From the NCBI GenBank assembly GCA_020053615.1, contig JAGVMW010000150.1, positions 1-8,716 on the forward strand: a DNA stretch of 8,716 nt. Reading direction: 5' to 3'. Below, in pieces: positions 1 to 5,677 of this stretch. The stretch comes from an archaeon (lineage in GTDB: Archaea > Nanobdellota > Nanobdellia > Woesearchaeales > GW2011-AR9). A program made the translations under genes and the position numbers. The number at the start of each line of letters is the position of its first letter. The first letter of the stretch is position 1. The notes under the pieces were generated by a model. The model saw only the letters and a list, made by a program, of their open reading frames with translations. It was not told the origin of the DNA and made no database searches.

Positions 1-75
1 CCAAAAATCCACTTGGAACATAGCAAAAGAGTAGAAAAAATCCAAACTGTCAATTGAGTTTTCCTGTTAAATTAG

Positions 76-348
76 TTAGCAAACTGTCAAAGTTGGGTTT
101 TATTAAAAGATACCAAGACAGCAATATTTCTGCATGGATGCTTCTGGCATAAATGTCATAAATGCTACAAAGAGCCAAAAAGCAATAAAGAATATTGGCT
201 GCCTAAAATTGAGAGAAATGTCAAAAGAGACCGAAAAAATGCCGGACTACTTAAAAAACAGGGATTTATAGTGAGAAAAATATGGGAACATGAAGTTAAA
301 AAAGATTTAAACAAAGTAGTCAATAAAATTATTCATTTTCTTCCATAA
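76..348 (+). pseudogene. vsr: Vsr-type DNA mismatch endonuclease, 5' end broken
   Basis: Vsr nicks beside T:G mismatches produced by deamination of 5-methylcytosine, and usually travels with C5-cytosine methyltransferases. From about position 115 the frame reads as a clear Vsr core: KTAIFLHGCFWHKCHKC, then EPKSNKEYWLPKIERNVKRD and later VRKIWEHEVKKD, ending at TAA 346-348. The HGCFWH block holds the conserved histidines, tryptophan and a zinc-ligand cysteine. The usual N-terminal third is missing in this frame: a TAG lies at 73-75, there is no ATG, GTG or TTG before the core, and the GxPD segment with the catalytic aspartate is absent. Another frame (24-113) ends in KLSKLGF..RY, which resembles the Vsr segment normally lying before that aspartate. 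An out-of-frame deletion or a sequence error is therefore likely. The 3' end overlaps the convergent restriction gene by 20 bp. Family assignment is firm; loss of function is inferred. Confidence 0.8.
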
Positions 349-1447
349 ACTGCTCATATGTTCCGGATGATCTAAAATCAATGGCATAAGTTCTAGAATC
401 AATTCTCTCAATAATCACAGAATCTAACCCTATTTCTTGTAACTTTTTGTATGTTAATAACTGCCCCTCTTTTAAATTTAGAACATCTCTTAACAACCAC
501 TTTCCAAGATCAGCATTATGCCTGCTCATTAATGCTTTTGAACCATCTTGACATACTTTTGCCTCTAACATACGGCCATCAGGAAGAATTAAGTTAAAGT
601 TTTGATCTCTTGGCAGGAAAAAACCAGGAAATCTTTTGTGAACCCACGCTGGGATAGGAATATAAATCTCATTTCGATCTCTTTTTCTTCCTTCAGCATT
701 CCATTGATTTAAACCGCTCTTGCTAAATACTGACTTTTCATCAGCACTAATAGAAAATAGAGGTAAAATGACAAATGGTTTCTCTTTAATATTTTTGGTA
801 TAATACACTTCTTTTACATCTATGAATTTTTTCTCCAAAACCTCAAATGGATCATCAATTATTTTAACATTTACTTCGAAGAGTACGTCTTTTGTGATAA
901 ATTTCTTATACAAAGTACTTTTAGTAATGTTGAATAAATATTCATTTTTAGGATCAAAAAACTGAATTGTATTTTTGTTCTCTTTTATTGAATGAATTTT
1001 ATTAATATCGATTGTTTCAAAATCAGTTTCATACACCATTATTTTTTCTTTTTCTCTAACAATGCAATGGTATTTCATTGCATCTAATCCATAGATTCTT
1101 TTAGTTGCATCAATTCTTTCATTTCTAAGATGAGAAACAGCTGCTACAATTTCTTTTCCTTTTAGACTGCGAAAATGAATGTTTTGTTTATTGAATTCAG
1201 CAACTTTTTGCAAAGTTTTTCCATTGCCATTGAGAAATGTTTTAATTCCTATTCCAACTTTGCCCATACAAGCATCAACAGAAACATCTGACCGAGATAG
1301 ATTTTTAGCAGAGAATGCTTTACAGAATAAATTTTCAGTCACTCTATAATTCAAATATGGAATATCGCTTTCAGAGAATAAGCCAGTTAAAGAACCTATA
1401 ATTTTAATCATCTTTTGATAATATTTCAAAGAAGATTCCTGTTTCAT
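329..1447 (-). CDS. Type II restriction endonuclease with NgoFVII-like C-terminal DNA-binding domain
   Basis: Predicted restriction enzyme of 372 aa that would cut DNA left unmethylated by the methyltransferase encoded just upstream. The last third (about residues 260-350: IYIPIPAWVHKRFPGFFLPR, NLILPDGRMLEAKVCQDGS, DLGKWLLRDVL) resembles the B3-like C-terminal DNA-binding domain of NgoFVII/NgoAVII-type enzymes. The N-terminal part shows E38, SDVSVDA (D54, D58) and GIGIKTF (K69), a spacing suggestive of a PD-(D/E)xK nuclease core. I see no HxK(x4)D phospholipase-D motif, which NgoFVII-type enzymes use for catalysis. The gene begins 2 nt after the methyltransferase stop codon, with only a weak AAGGT upstream, so translation is probably coupled. 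Its stop overlaps the end of the convergent vsr. The restriction role rests on the C-terminal similarity plus context; the catalytic fold is inferred and specificity is unknown. Confidence 0.75.
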   Translation of the reverse strand: MKQESSLKYYQKMIKIIGSLTGLFSESDIPYLNYRVTENLFCKAFSAKNLSRSDVSVDACMGKVGIGIKTFLNGNGKTLQKVAEFNKQNIHFRSLKGKEIVAAVSHLRNERIDATKRIYGLDAMKYHCIVREKEKIMVYETDFETIDINKIHSIKENKNTIQFFDPKNEYLFNITKSTLYKKFITKDVLFEVNVKIIDDPFEVLEKKFIDVKEVYYTKNIKEKPFVILPLFSISADEKSVFSKSGLNQWNAEGRKRDRNEIYIPIPAWVHKRFPGFFLPRDQNFNLILPDGRMLEAKVCQDGSKALMSRHNADLGKWLLRDVLNLKEGQLLTYKKLQEIGLDSVIIERIDSRTYAIDFRSSGTYEQFMEENE

Positions 1448-1449
1448 TT

Positions 1450-2382
1450 TTACAAAACCTTCTTTATCTCATTAGCAATTCTTTCAATCACTGTAACAGT
1501 AACACTATTCCCTGCCTGTTGATATAATTTAGAATCAGTTATTCTTGGCAACTTAAAAGTTTTAGGGAATCCTTGTAAAGAAAAACATTCTCTGGGAGTT
1601 AATTTTCTGATCCCTTTATCGTCAAGAATAATTGGAACATTATGCCCGCCAGTACCCATATTTGCAGTTAAAGTAGGAACAACACCACTTTTGTTTTCCC
1701 TTACATATCTTCTTCTCCATTGATACACTTTATCCCTGCTTTTAATATCAAATTTTAATTTATTATACATGGTCTTTCCATTGTAATAATACTTACCATC
1801 TACTGAAGTATCTAATAATTCTCTGAAATTTGTTGTTAAGTCTACTTCATTTGGAAATTTAAATTTATCAAAACATTTTTTATCTAAAAAACCAACAATA
1901 AAAATACGTTCTCTATTTTGCGGGACATTACCATGAGTCATACTATTAAGAATTTCAGATTTCACATAATAACCTAAATCTTCAAGAGTTTTCTTTATTA
2001 CGCTGAATGTTTTTCCTTTATCATGAGTCTTTAAATTTTTAACATTCTCTAAAAAAACTACTTTTGGTTTTCTTTCTGCAATAATCTCAGCTACTCTAAA
2101 GAATAAACCGCCTCTTCCTTTATCATCATTAAAGCCTTTTCTATAACCTGCTATGCTAAACGCTTGGCATGGAAATCCACCCAGCAGTAAATCAAATTTT
2201 GGAAGATCACTAATTTTTAATTTATTAATATCTATTACTGTTAAATGTGCTTCAGTAGAATTCAAATCATAAGTTTCTTTACAGGCAGGCTCAAAGTCAT
2301 TGGCAAAAACAGTAGTAAAACCCGCTCTTTCAAAACCTAATCTGACACCACCTACTCCTGCAAAAAGATCAATCGCCCTCAT
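1450..2382 (-). CDS. DNA (cytosine-5-)-methyltransferase, type II R-M
   Basis: Transfers a methyl group from S-adenosylmethionine to C5 of cytosine in a specific sequence, protecting host DNA from the adjacent nuclease. In the 310-aa product all main m5C motifs are visible in order: AIDLFAGVGG (I, residues 3-12), GGFPCQAFS (IV, 68-76, catalytic Cys72), FLENVKN (VI, from 110), QNRERIF (VIII, 155-161), RKLTPRE (IX, 259-265) and QQAGNSV (X, 288-294). The target-recognition region lies between VIII and IX and includes PTLTANMGTGGHNVP. Length is near M.HhaI (327 aa). An in-frame ATG at 2424 would add 14 residues, but it lies upstream of the TATA-like box at 2406-2415, and DLFAG motifs normally sit close to the N-terminus, so the ATG at 2382 is preferred. 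The transcript would be leaderless and continue into the restriction gene. Specificity cannot be read from sequence alone. Confidence 0.95.
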   Translation of the reverse strand: MRAIDLFAGVGGVRLGFERAGFTTVFANDFEPACKETYDLNSTEAHLTVIDINKLKISDLPKFDLLLGGFPCQAFSIAGYRKGFNDDKGRGGLFFRVAEIIAERKPKVVFLENVKNLKTHDKGKTFSVIKKTLEDLGYYVKSEILNSMTHGNVPQNRERIFIVGFLDKKCFDKFKFPNEVDLTTNFRELLDTSVDGKYYYNGKTMYNKLKFDIKSRDKVYQWRRRYVRENKSGVVPTLTANMGTGGHNVPIILDDKGIRKLTPRECFSLQGFPKTFKLPRITDSKLYQQAGNSVTVTVIERIANEIKKVL

Positions 2383-2405
2383 TTTAAGTATGAATAGATA
2401 AAGTG

Positions 2406-2415
2406 CTATATAAAG
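2406..2415 (-). promoter_or_regulatory. TATA-like box for the R-M operon
   Basis: Read on the minus strand this is CTTTATATAG, centred about 28 nt before the ATG at 2382. This is the spacing of an archaeal leaderless promoter. It lies inside the coding extension implied by the alternative start at 2424, which argues against that start. Confidence 0.6.
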
Positions 2416-2427
2416 TTTGTCCATACC

Positions 2428-2522
2428 TGTCCAGTGCGGGAGTGGGTATACTGGTTTGGGCTTTTAGGAGCTGATGAGCGAGAAATTTAGGTTAATAGCC
2501 TGTCCAGTGGGTGTGTCCAGTG
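2428..2522. repeat. Three copies of the 9-bp direct repeat TGTCCAGTG
   Basis: Exact copies occur at 2428-2436, 2501-2509 and 2514-2522; the first two extend to CCTGTCCAGTG (11 bp). The first lies directly upstream of the R-M TATA box, in a position where an activator or repressor could bind. The other two are 13 bp apart, slightly more than one helical turn. No coding sequence is seen here. The role as a regulator site is inferred from position only. Confidence 0.5.
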
Positions 2523-2556
2523 CTAGGTTGTTCTTCAGTATCAAAATCTATACTCG

Positions 2557-2586
2557 AAGCATTAAATTCCCGAACATTTAATGCTT
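2557..2586. repeat. Perfect 11-bp inverted repeat
   Basis: AAGCATTAAAT (2557-2567) is perfectly inverted as ATTTAATGCTT (2576-2586) around an 8-nt spacer. It lies in the gene-free stretch 2383-2667, between the divergent R-M operon and the 120-aa gene. It could be an operator for a dimeric regulator or a small hairpin. The absence of a following T-run argues against a terminator. Confidence 0.65.
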
Positions 2587-2595
2587 TCCTAATAG

Positions 2596-2634
2596 TAAAA
2601 GCACACTATAAAGTTCGAATATTTAGTGCTTTTA
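2596..2634. repeat. Second inverted repeat, abutting a TATA box
   Basis: TAAAAGCAC (2596-2604) is inverted as GTGCTTTTA (2626-2634). The block CGAATATTTAGTGCTTT (2616-2632) is also a near-direct repeat of CGAACATTTAATGCTTT (2571-2587), with 15 of 17 bases the same. The two inverted repeats thus share an AAGCRYTAAAT-like half-site. The right arm touches the TATA-like box of the next gene, so occupancy could block transcription. Regulation is inferred. Confidence 0.5.
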
Positions 2635-2645
2635 TTATATTTATA
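2635..2645 (+). promoter_or_regulatory. TATA-like box for the 120-aa gene
   Basis: TTATATTTATA is centred about 27-29 nt before the ATG at 2668. No Shine-Dalgarno sequence precedes that ATG, consistent with a leaderless mRNA. Confidence 0.5.
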
Positions 2646-2667
2646 GTTCTGCTATTACCGGCAACTT

Positions 2668-3030
2668 ATGAAAAAGCCTAAACTTGCTTTGAATAAACCT
2701 TCCGAAGAAACGCTTCTGGTCCTATTCAAAGACATTGAGTCAAGAAAAGTAGCTATTACTCTAGATAGGATTGCTTCTGGTGATGCCGTAACTACTGAAA
2801 ATGGAATTTATCACTACGATACTTCCAACAAATGGAAGATTGGGGTGTATGTAGATTGCGGATGGTTTGATTATATTGATTATGTTCAGCATGGTGTAAA
2901 AAAGATAACGAATGGAGGACTAGAAAGATTTTATCCAAAAGTGGATAAGTATGTGTTAAAGTTTAGAGATAAAGAATTATCTAAAAGCGTGTGGGGAATA
3001 GAAGCGAAGATTTTTGCGGGCATTGATTAG
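2668..3030 (+). CDS. Hypothetical protein, 120 aa
   Basis: I do not recognise this family. The product is soluble-looking, with no signal peptide or membrane segment. The first 35 residues could form a helix (PSEETLLVLFKDIESRKVAI). The rest is rich in aromatic and beta-prone residues (GIYHYDTSNKWKIGVYVDC, GWFDYIDYV, RFYPKVDKYVLKF). A single cysteine sits at residue 64. It has its own TATA-like box and lies just downstream of two inverted repeats, so it may be separately controlled. It sits between an R-M island and housekeeping genes. Pieces of its coding sequence recur at 3082-3109, upstream of the next gene. The open frame, promoter and start agree, so it is probably real; its function is unknown. 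Confidence 0.7.
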   Translation: MKKPKLALNKPSEETLLVLFKDIESRKVAITLDRIASGDAVTTENGIYHYDTSNKWKIGVYVDCGWFDYIDYVQHGVKKITNGGLERFYPKVDKYVLKFRDKELSKSVWGIEAKIFAGID

Positions 3031-3081
3031 TAATGCTAATTCCATCAGTTTAATTGCACTTCTACACAACTCTTAATAAGC

Positions 3082-3109
3082 TGCTTTGAATAAATGCTTC
3101 TGGTGATGC
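3082..3109 (+). repeat. Mosaic copy of two parts of the 120-aa gene
   Basis: TGCTTTGAATAAA (3082-3094) is identical to 2685-2697. It is followed without a gap by TGCTTCTGGTGATGC (3095-3109), identical to 2772-2786. The 74 bases between these segments in the intact gene are missing here. It looks like the remnant of a second, internally deleted copy. The GGTGATG it contains acts as the likely ribosome site of the following gene. Confidence 0.7.
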
Positions 3110-3113
3110 AGAA

Positions 3114-3419
3114 ATGATAGAGAAAGAAAAGATATTATGGATAATTGGCGGAGTTTTAGTATTGTTAATTGTACTTGGTGGATTGGGTTATGGAAGTTAT
3201 GGTGGTTACGGCATGATGGGTGGAAATTGGGGCTGGGGAATGGGCATGGGAATTGGCATGTTGTTATTCTGGGGGGTTATAATCTGGCTGGCAGTAACGC
3301 TGGTAGAACGTGTTTCAGTTAGAGGAGAAGATGCTTCAGAGATCTTAAGAAAAAGATATGCACGCGGAGATATTACAACGAAAGAATATGAAGAAATGAA
3401 GAAAGAATTGAATCGGTGA
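3114..3419 (+). CDS. Two-helix membrane protein with C-terminal SHOCT domain
   Basis: Small membrane protein of 101 aa. Helix 1 spans about residues 7-24 (ILWIIGGVLVLLIVLGGL). A Gly/Tyr/Trp/Met-rich linker follows at 25-48 (YGSYGGYGMMGGNWGWGMGMG), then helix 2 at about 48-65. The end (ASEILRKRYARGDITTKEYE, then EMKKEL) is a typical SHOCT motif, a short helical domain found at the ends of many bacterial and archaeal proteins and thought to mediate oligomerisation or attachment. The start is supported by GGTGATG at 3102-3108, complementary to the archaeal 16S 3' end. It ends 10 bp from the convergent eS8 gene. The biochemical role is unknown; the domain call is secure. Confidence 0.88.
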   Translation: MIEKEKILWIIGGVLVLLIVLGGLGYGSYGGYGMMGGNWGWGMGMGIGMLLFWGVIIWLAVTLVERVSVRGEDASEILRKRYARGDITTKEYEEMKKELNR

Positions 3420-3420
3420 G

Positions 3421-3425
3421 AAAAA
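3421..3425 (-). terminator. T-run downstream of eS8
   Basis: On the minus strand, five consecutive T residues lie 4 nt past the eS8 stop codon, in the 10-bp gap before the convergent SHOCT gene. Archaeal termination commonly uses such U-rich tracts, but this one is short, so support is weak. Confidence 0.3.
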
Positions 3426-3429
3426 TAAC

Positions 3430-3807
3430 TTATACCACAACCCCATTCAAAGCGCCTTCTTGTCCTGGGCGGGAAGTTACTCTTACTTTTCCCAATTTGG
3501 TTTCTACGATAGCTCCTTTGGTGATAATGTTTCGGATAACCAGTTGAGGATTAGCAGGATTGCCTACTACGTTCAGAATATCAAGCACGACGGTTTTTCC
3601 TTTCTTATCAGCTACGTTTATCTTGTTAGCTACTAATAATACCTGCTTCTTATTTCCACCCATGCCTCTAGCGGTAACTGCTTTCTTTTCTTTACCTAAT
3701 TTAGTTAGAGCTGGAAATCCAGCTAGTTCATATTTCTTCTTAGTGCGAGAATAGTGGTATCTTCCACCGCTTACTTTCCGTACTGCTTTTTCTTGTGAGC
3801 GTGCCAT
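3430..3807 (-). CDS. rps8e: 30S ribosomal protein eS8 (S8e)
   Basis: Structural protein of the small ribosomal subunit, found in archaea and eukaryotes but not bacteria. The 125-aa length matches archaeal S8e. Recognisable blocks are the basic N-terminus GGRYHYSRTKKKYELAGFP (residues 15-33), VTARGMGGNKKQVLL, INVADK, then NPANPQLVIRNIITKGAIVE, and the C-terminal VTSRPGQEGALNGVVV. The latter is the classic S8e ending. Translation starts at the ATG at 3807 with a TATA-like box 22-30 nt upstream and no Shine-Dalgarno, so it is probably leaderless. It is downstream of the permuted GTPase gene on the same strand but has its own promoter. This gene is the strongest indicator that the host is an archaeon. 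Confidence 0.97.
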   Translation of the reverse strand: MARSQEKAVRKVSGGRYHYSRTKKKYELAGFPALTKLGKEKKAVTARGMGGNKKQVLLVANKINVADKKGKTVVLDILNVVGNPANPQLVIRNIITKGAIVETKLGKVRVTSRPGQEGALNGVVV

Positions 3808-3828
3808 GTTTAAGCTATTTCTGAAGGA

Positions 3829-3837
3829 TATTTAAAA
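3829..3837 (-). promoter_or_regulatory. TATA-like box for eS8
   Basis: On the minus strand this reads TTTTAAATA, centred about 26 nt before the eS8 ATG at 3807. It is the expected spacing for a leaderless archaeal promoter. Confidence 0.6.
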
Positions 3838-3874
3838 AGGTTTTGTTGTGGTTTTGTGATTTGTTAAGTTAATC

Positions 3875-4606
3875 CTACTTCCTTACCTTTCCCCTTTGCC
3901 AATCTTTAAGAATCAATCTGGAAGCGATATCGAGATTAACTACATCTCCTGAAGAGAGCTTGTGCTTAGCCCTGCCAATGGCTTCTAACATCTCGTCAGC
4001 ATCCCCTTCTTCTACATCATAAAACTTACTGATAACTTCTTTATTCTCTTCAATTATCTTTATGGCTACCGCTTCCGGATCTTTTAATTTAGCGAAGTCT
4101 ATCGCTCCGGTAGCTCCGTGTTTAAGTTCGTCTTTTTCTTTATCTGGAAAAACTCCAGGAGTGTCTAAAAGAATAATTTTAGGTCCTACTATTACTTTTT
4201 GTATTCCTCGAGTAAAACCGCTGCTGGCAGAAGTTCTCGCGGCATGCCTGCCGGAAAGCGCATTTATCAATGATGATTTGCCTACGTTAGGATAGCCTAC
4301 AATTCCTACCGTAACCTTCTTTCCTTGACCTAATTCCATGATTTTCTTTTTTAGAACGGTTGTTCCTAACTTATTGGTGCTAGAGACAAATACGCTGGGA
4401 TAAAGCTTGTTGGCAGCAGTTTTCATTTCCTCTTTACCCATCAAGTCGCATTTGTTGAGAACATATAACAGCTTTTTTCCGGATTGAGTTATTTTAGCTT
4501 CAATCTCTTTATTTCTGGTTTGTTCCACCATTCTGGCATCAAGTACTTCTATGACTATGTCTGTATTCTGTATTACTTTATTGACGTGTCTCCAGTATGA
4601 GGGCAT
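3875..4606 (-). CDS. Circularly permuted ribosome-assembly GTPase (RbgA/YlqF/Nog2 type)
   Basis: GTP-binding protein of the YlqF/YawG family, whose members act in ribosome (mainly large-subunit) assembly. In the 243-aa form the G motifs appear in permuted order: G4 NKCD at 51-54, G5-like SSTNKLG from 75, the P-loop GYPNVGKSS at 104-112, and G3 DTPG at 148-151. The N-terminal VIEVLDARM (18-26) is the signature found before G4 in this family. After G3 comes a helical tail (160-243) ending in a basic segment. The frame can extend to a TTG at 4666. The ATG at 4606 fits better because homologues begin close to the SYWRHVNKVI segment and a TATA-like box lies at 4628-4640, about 28 nt upstream. It is next to eS8, fitting a translation-related neighbourhood. 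The family is certain; the start is moderately so. Confidence 0.9.
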   Translation of the reverse strand: MPSYWRHVNKVIQNTDIVIEVLDARMVEQTRNKEIEAKITQSGKKLLYVLNKCDLMGKEEMKTAANKLYPSVFVSSTNKLGTTVLKKKIMELGQGKKVTVGIVGYPNVGKSSLINALSGRHAARTSASSGFTRGIQKVIVGPKIILLDTPGVFPDKEKDELKHGATGAIDFAKLKDPEAVAIKIIEENKEVISKFYDVEEGDADEMLEAIGRAKHKLSSGDVVNLDIASRLILKDWQRGKVRK

Positions 4607-4627
4607 AAGATGAAGAAAAGCAAGGTA

Positions 4628-4640
4628 CTTATTAAACCTA
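4628..4640 (-). promoter_or_regulatory. Possible TATA box for the permuted GTPase
   Basis: The minus strand reads TAGGTTTAATAAG, with an AT core about 28 nt before the ATG at 4606. A better box, TTTATAAA (4671-4678), is almost symmetric but is correctly spaced for the divergent gene instead. Confidence 0.4.
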
Positions 4641-4670
4641 TTTACTATCTGGAGGTAATAAGGCAAAAAG

Positions 4671-4678
4671 TTTATAAA
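4671..4678 (+). promoter_or_regulatory. TATA box for the divergent histidine-rich gene
   Basis: TTTATAAA is centred about 27 nt before the ATG at 4702. There is no Shine-Dalgarno before that ATG, indicating a leaderless transcript. The box is self-complementary and could also fire leftward. Confidence 0.6.
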
Positions 4679-4701
4679 TTACTTAAAGAGTGGGTACTAC
4701 T

Positions 4702-5316
4702 ATGAGCTTTACTCAACCAGTTGTAGTGGTTCCAACTTTAGAGGAAGTCCTGAAGTTCACTCTAGCCATGTTAAAGCATAGTTGTGCAGTAGAATATTAT
4801 TCTGCTCAACTGGGAATAAAAGCACAGGAAATCGAACGTCCTCACGATATTGCTGGAAAGAACAACAAGTTTGAACCAGAAATAATGAAAAGATTAGCTT
4901 TGGAATATCATACTCCTGCTGTAAACTGCAGTGATTACATTCCTTCTGCTTTAAGACTTCATCGTCAGCAGTATCATCATCAAATCTGGAATGGTACAAT
5001 TAAAGCCGATGCTCCTGAAGCAGACTTACAGTTATCCGCTATAGATGCTATTTGTTCTCAACGTGAAGATAGAAAGCATCATGGAGGGGGACACACTTTT
5101 GAGCAGATAGCAGTAATTATCGAAGATAATCCTCAAAATAAAGTTAAGATTATGCGAGAAATGTTACAACGTATGCGAGAGGTAGTTGAACCAAGAGTAG
5201 ACTTAATTACTTCTTTGGACGACTTTCCTAATGTGGGAATTCCTGAAGAGAAATATTACGCAGCGAGAGAAATTGCTGGAAATACAGCAAGATATATTAA
5301 AAGCAATTATTCTTAA
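4702..5316 (+). CDS. Conserved histidine-rich protein, possible HD-like metal hydrolase
   Basis: Soluble, mainly helical 204-aa protein. It has the look of a conserved family, but I cannot name it with certainty. Charged motifs typical of metal sites are spread through it: LKHSCAVEYY (H26, E31), ERPHDIAG (H48-D49), LRLHRQQYHHQIW (H87, H92, H93), AIDAICSQREDR (D115, E122) and HHGGGH (126-131). The H-D doublet and additional histidines on predicted helices recall HD-domain phosphohydrolases, though the order is not canonical. There is no signal peptide or membrane helix. A GTG at 4690 would extend it by four residues, but the TATA box spacing favours the ATG at 4702. It is divergent from the permuted GTPase and followed by the 98-aa gene, which has its own promoter. 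The hydrolase role is inference. Confidence 0.8.
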   Translation: MSFTQPVVVVPTLEEVLKFTLAMLKHSCAVEYYSAQLGIKAQEIERPHDIAGKNNKFEPEIMKRLALEYHTPAVNCSDYIPSALRLHRQQYHHQIWNGTIKADAPEADLQLSAIDAICSQREDRKHHGGGHTFEQIAVIIEDNPQNKVKIMREMLQRMREVVEPRVDLITSLDDFPNVGIPEEKYYAAREIAGNTARYIKSNYS

Positions 5317-5321
5317 GCAAA

Positions 5322-5331
5322 TTATTTAAAT
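5322..5331 (+). promoter_or_regulatory. TATA box for the 98-aa gene
   Basis: TTATTTAAAT is centred about 27 nt before the ATG at 5354. No Shine-Dalgarno is visible, so the mRNA is probably leaderless and independent of the gene upstream. Confidence 0.55.
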
Positions 5332-5353
5332 CCTTATTCTTTTTAGTTACTTT

Positions 5354-5650
5354 ATGACATTTTCCAAATCGTTTGCCAGAAACGTTCCCGGTACAAATTA
5401 TCCGGTATGGGAAGAAGTAGTTCTAACTGCGGAAGAAGAGAAAGAAGTGGAAGAGCAGTGTAAGAGAGAAAACTTTGTGTTGATGAACGAATGCCTGCTG
5501 GAAGCTAAATCGTTAATAATTAAGCATGGAGTAAACACGGACGAGAATATTGTACAATTGGCTATTGCTTTGTTTGAAAAGAGAGCTTCACACGTAGTGT
5601 TCTGGAAGGAGAATAAAGCTAAAGAGAAGTTTGATGGGAAGGATAAATAA
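5354..5650 (+). CDS. Conserved hypothetical protein, 98 aa
   Basis: Function unknown. The product is small and soluble, starting with a short polar segment (SKSFARNVPGTNYPVWEEV) and continuing as charged helices (LTAEEEKEVEEQCKRENF, then LMNECLLEAKSLIIKHG). A more hydrophobic helix follows, NIVQLAIALFEKRASHVVFW (66-84). It ends in a lysine-rich tail. The pattern resembles small helical proteins that are widespread in DPANN genomes, but this is from memory of general appearance, not a search. It has its own leaderless promoter. It ends 27 bp from the stop of the convergent YkuD-like gene. A 118-aa open frame on the opposite strand covers the same DNA but has no promoter or recognisable content. 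Confidence 0.75.
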   Translation: MTFSKSFARNVPGTNYPVWEEVVLTAEEEKEVEEQCKRENFVLMNECLLEAKSLIIKHGVNTDENIVQLAIALFEKRASHVVFWKENKAKEKFDGKDK

Positions 5651-5677
5651 AACAGTAATAGTTTACTTGCCAAAGAT

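Noticed and set aside
2383..2424. N-terminal extension of the methyltransferase from the ATG at 2424
   Set aside because: That ATG lies upstream of the likely TATA box, and DLFAG motifs usually begin near the protein's N-terminus.
2471..2504. CTGATGAGCGAGAAA followed by a short AGG/CCT stem and GTC, resembling a hammerhead ribozyme core
   Set aside because: The bases after GTC do not pair with those before CTGATGA, so stem I cannot form, and stem II is almost absent. Probably coincidence.
2470..2505. Possible C/D box sRNA (CTGATGA)
   Set aside because: The base before TGATGA is C rather than a purine, and no box D (CTGA) follows at a suitable distance.
2428..2522. Short regularly placed repeats as a CRISPR array
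   Set aside because: Units are only 9 bp, spacers are unequal and no cas genes are present.
4607..4666. 20-residue N-terminal extension of the permuted GTPase from a TTG
   Set aside because: It uses a rare start codon without a ribosome site; homologues begin near the downstream ATG, which also has a suitably spaced TATA-like box.
4757..4999. 80-aa open frame on the - strand
   Set aside because: It is antisense to the histidine-rich gene, whose promoter and motifs are clear.
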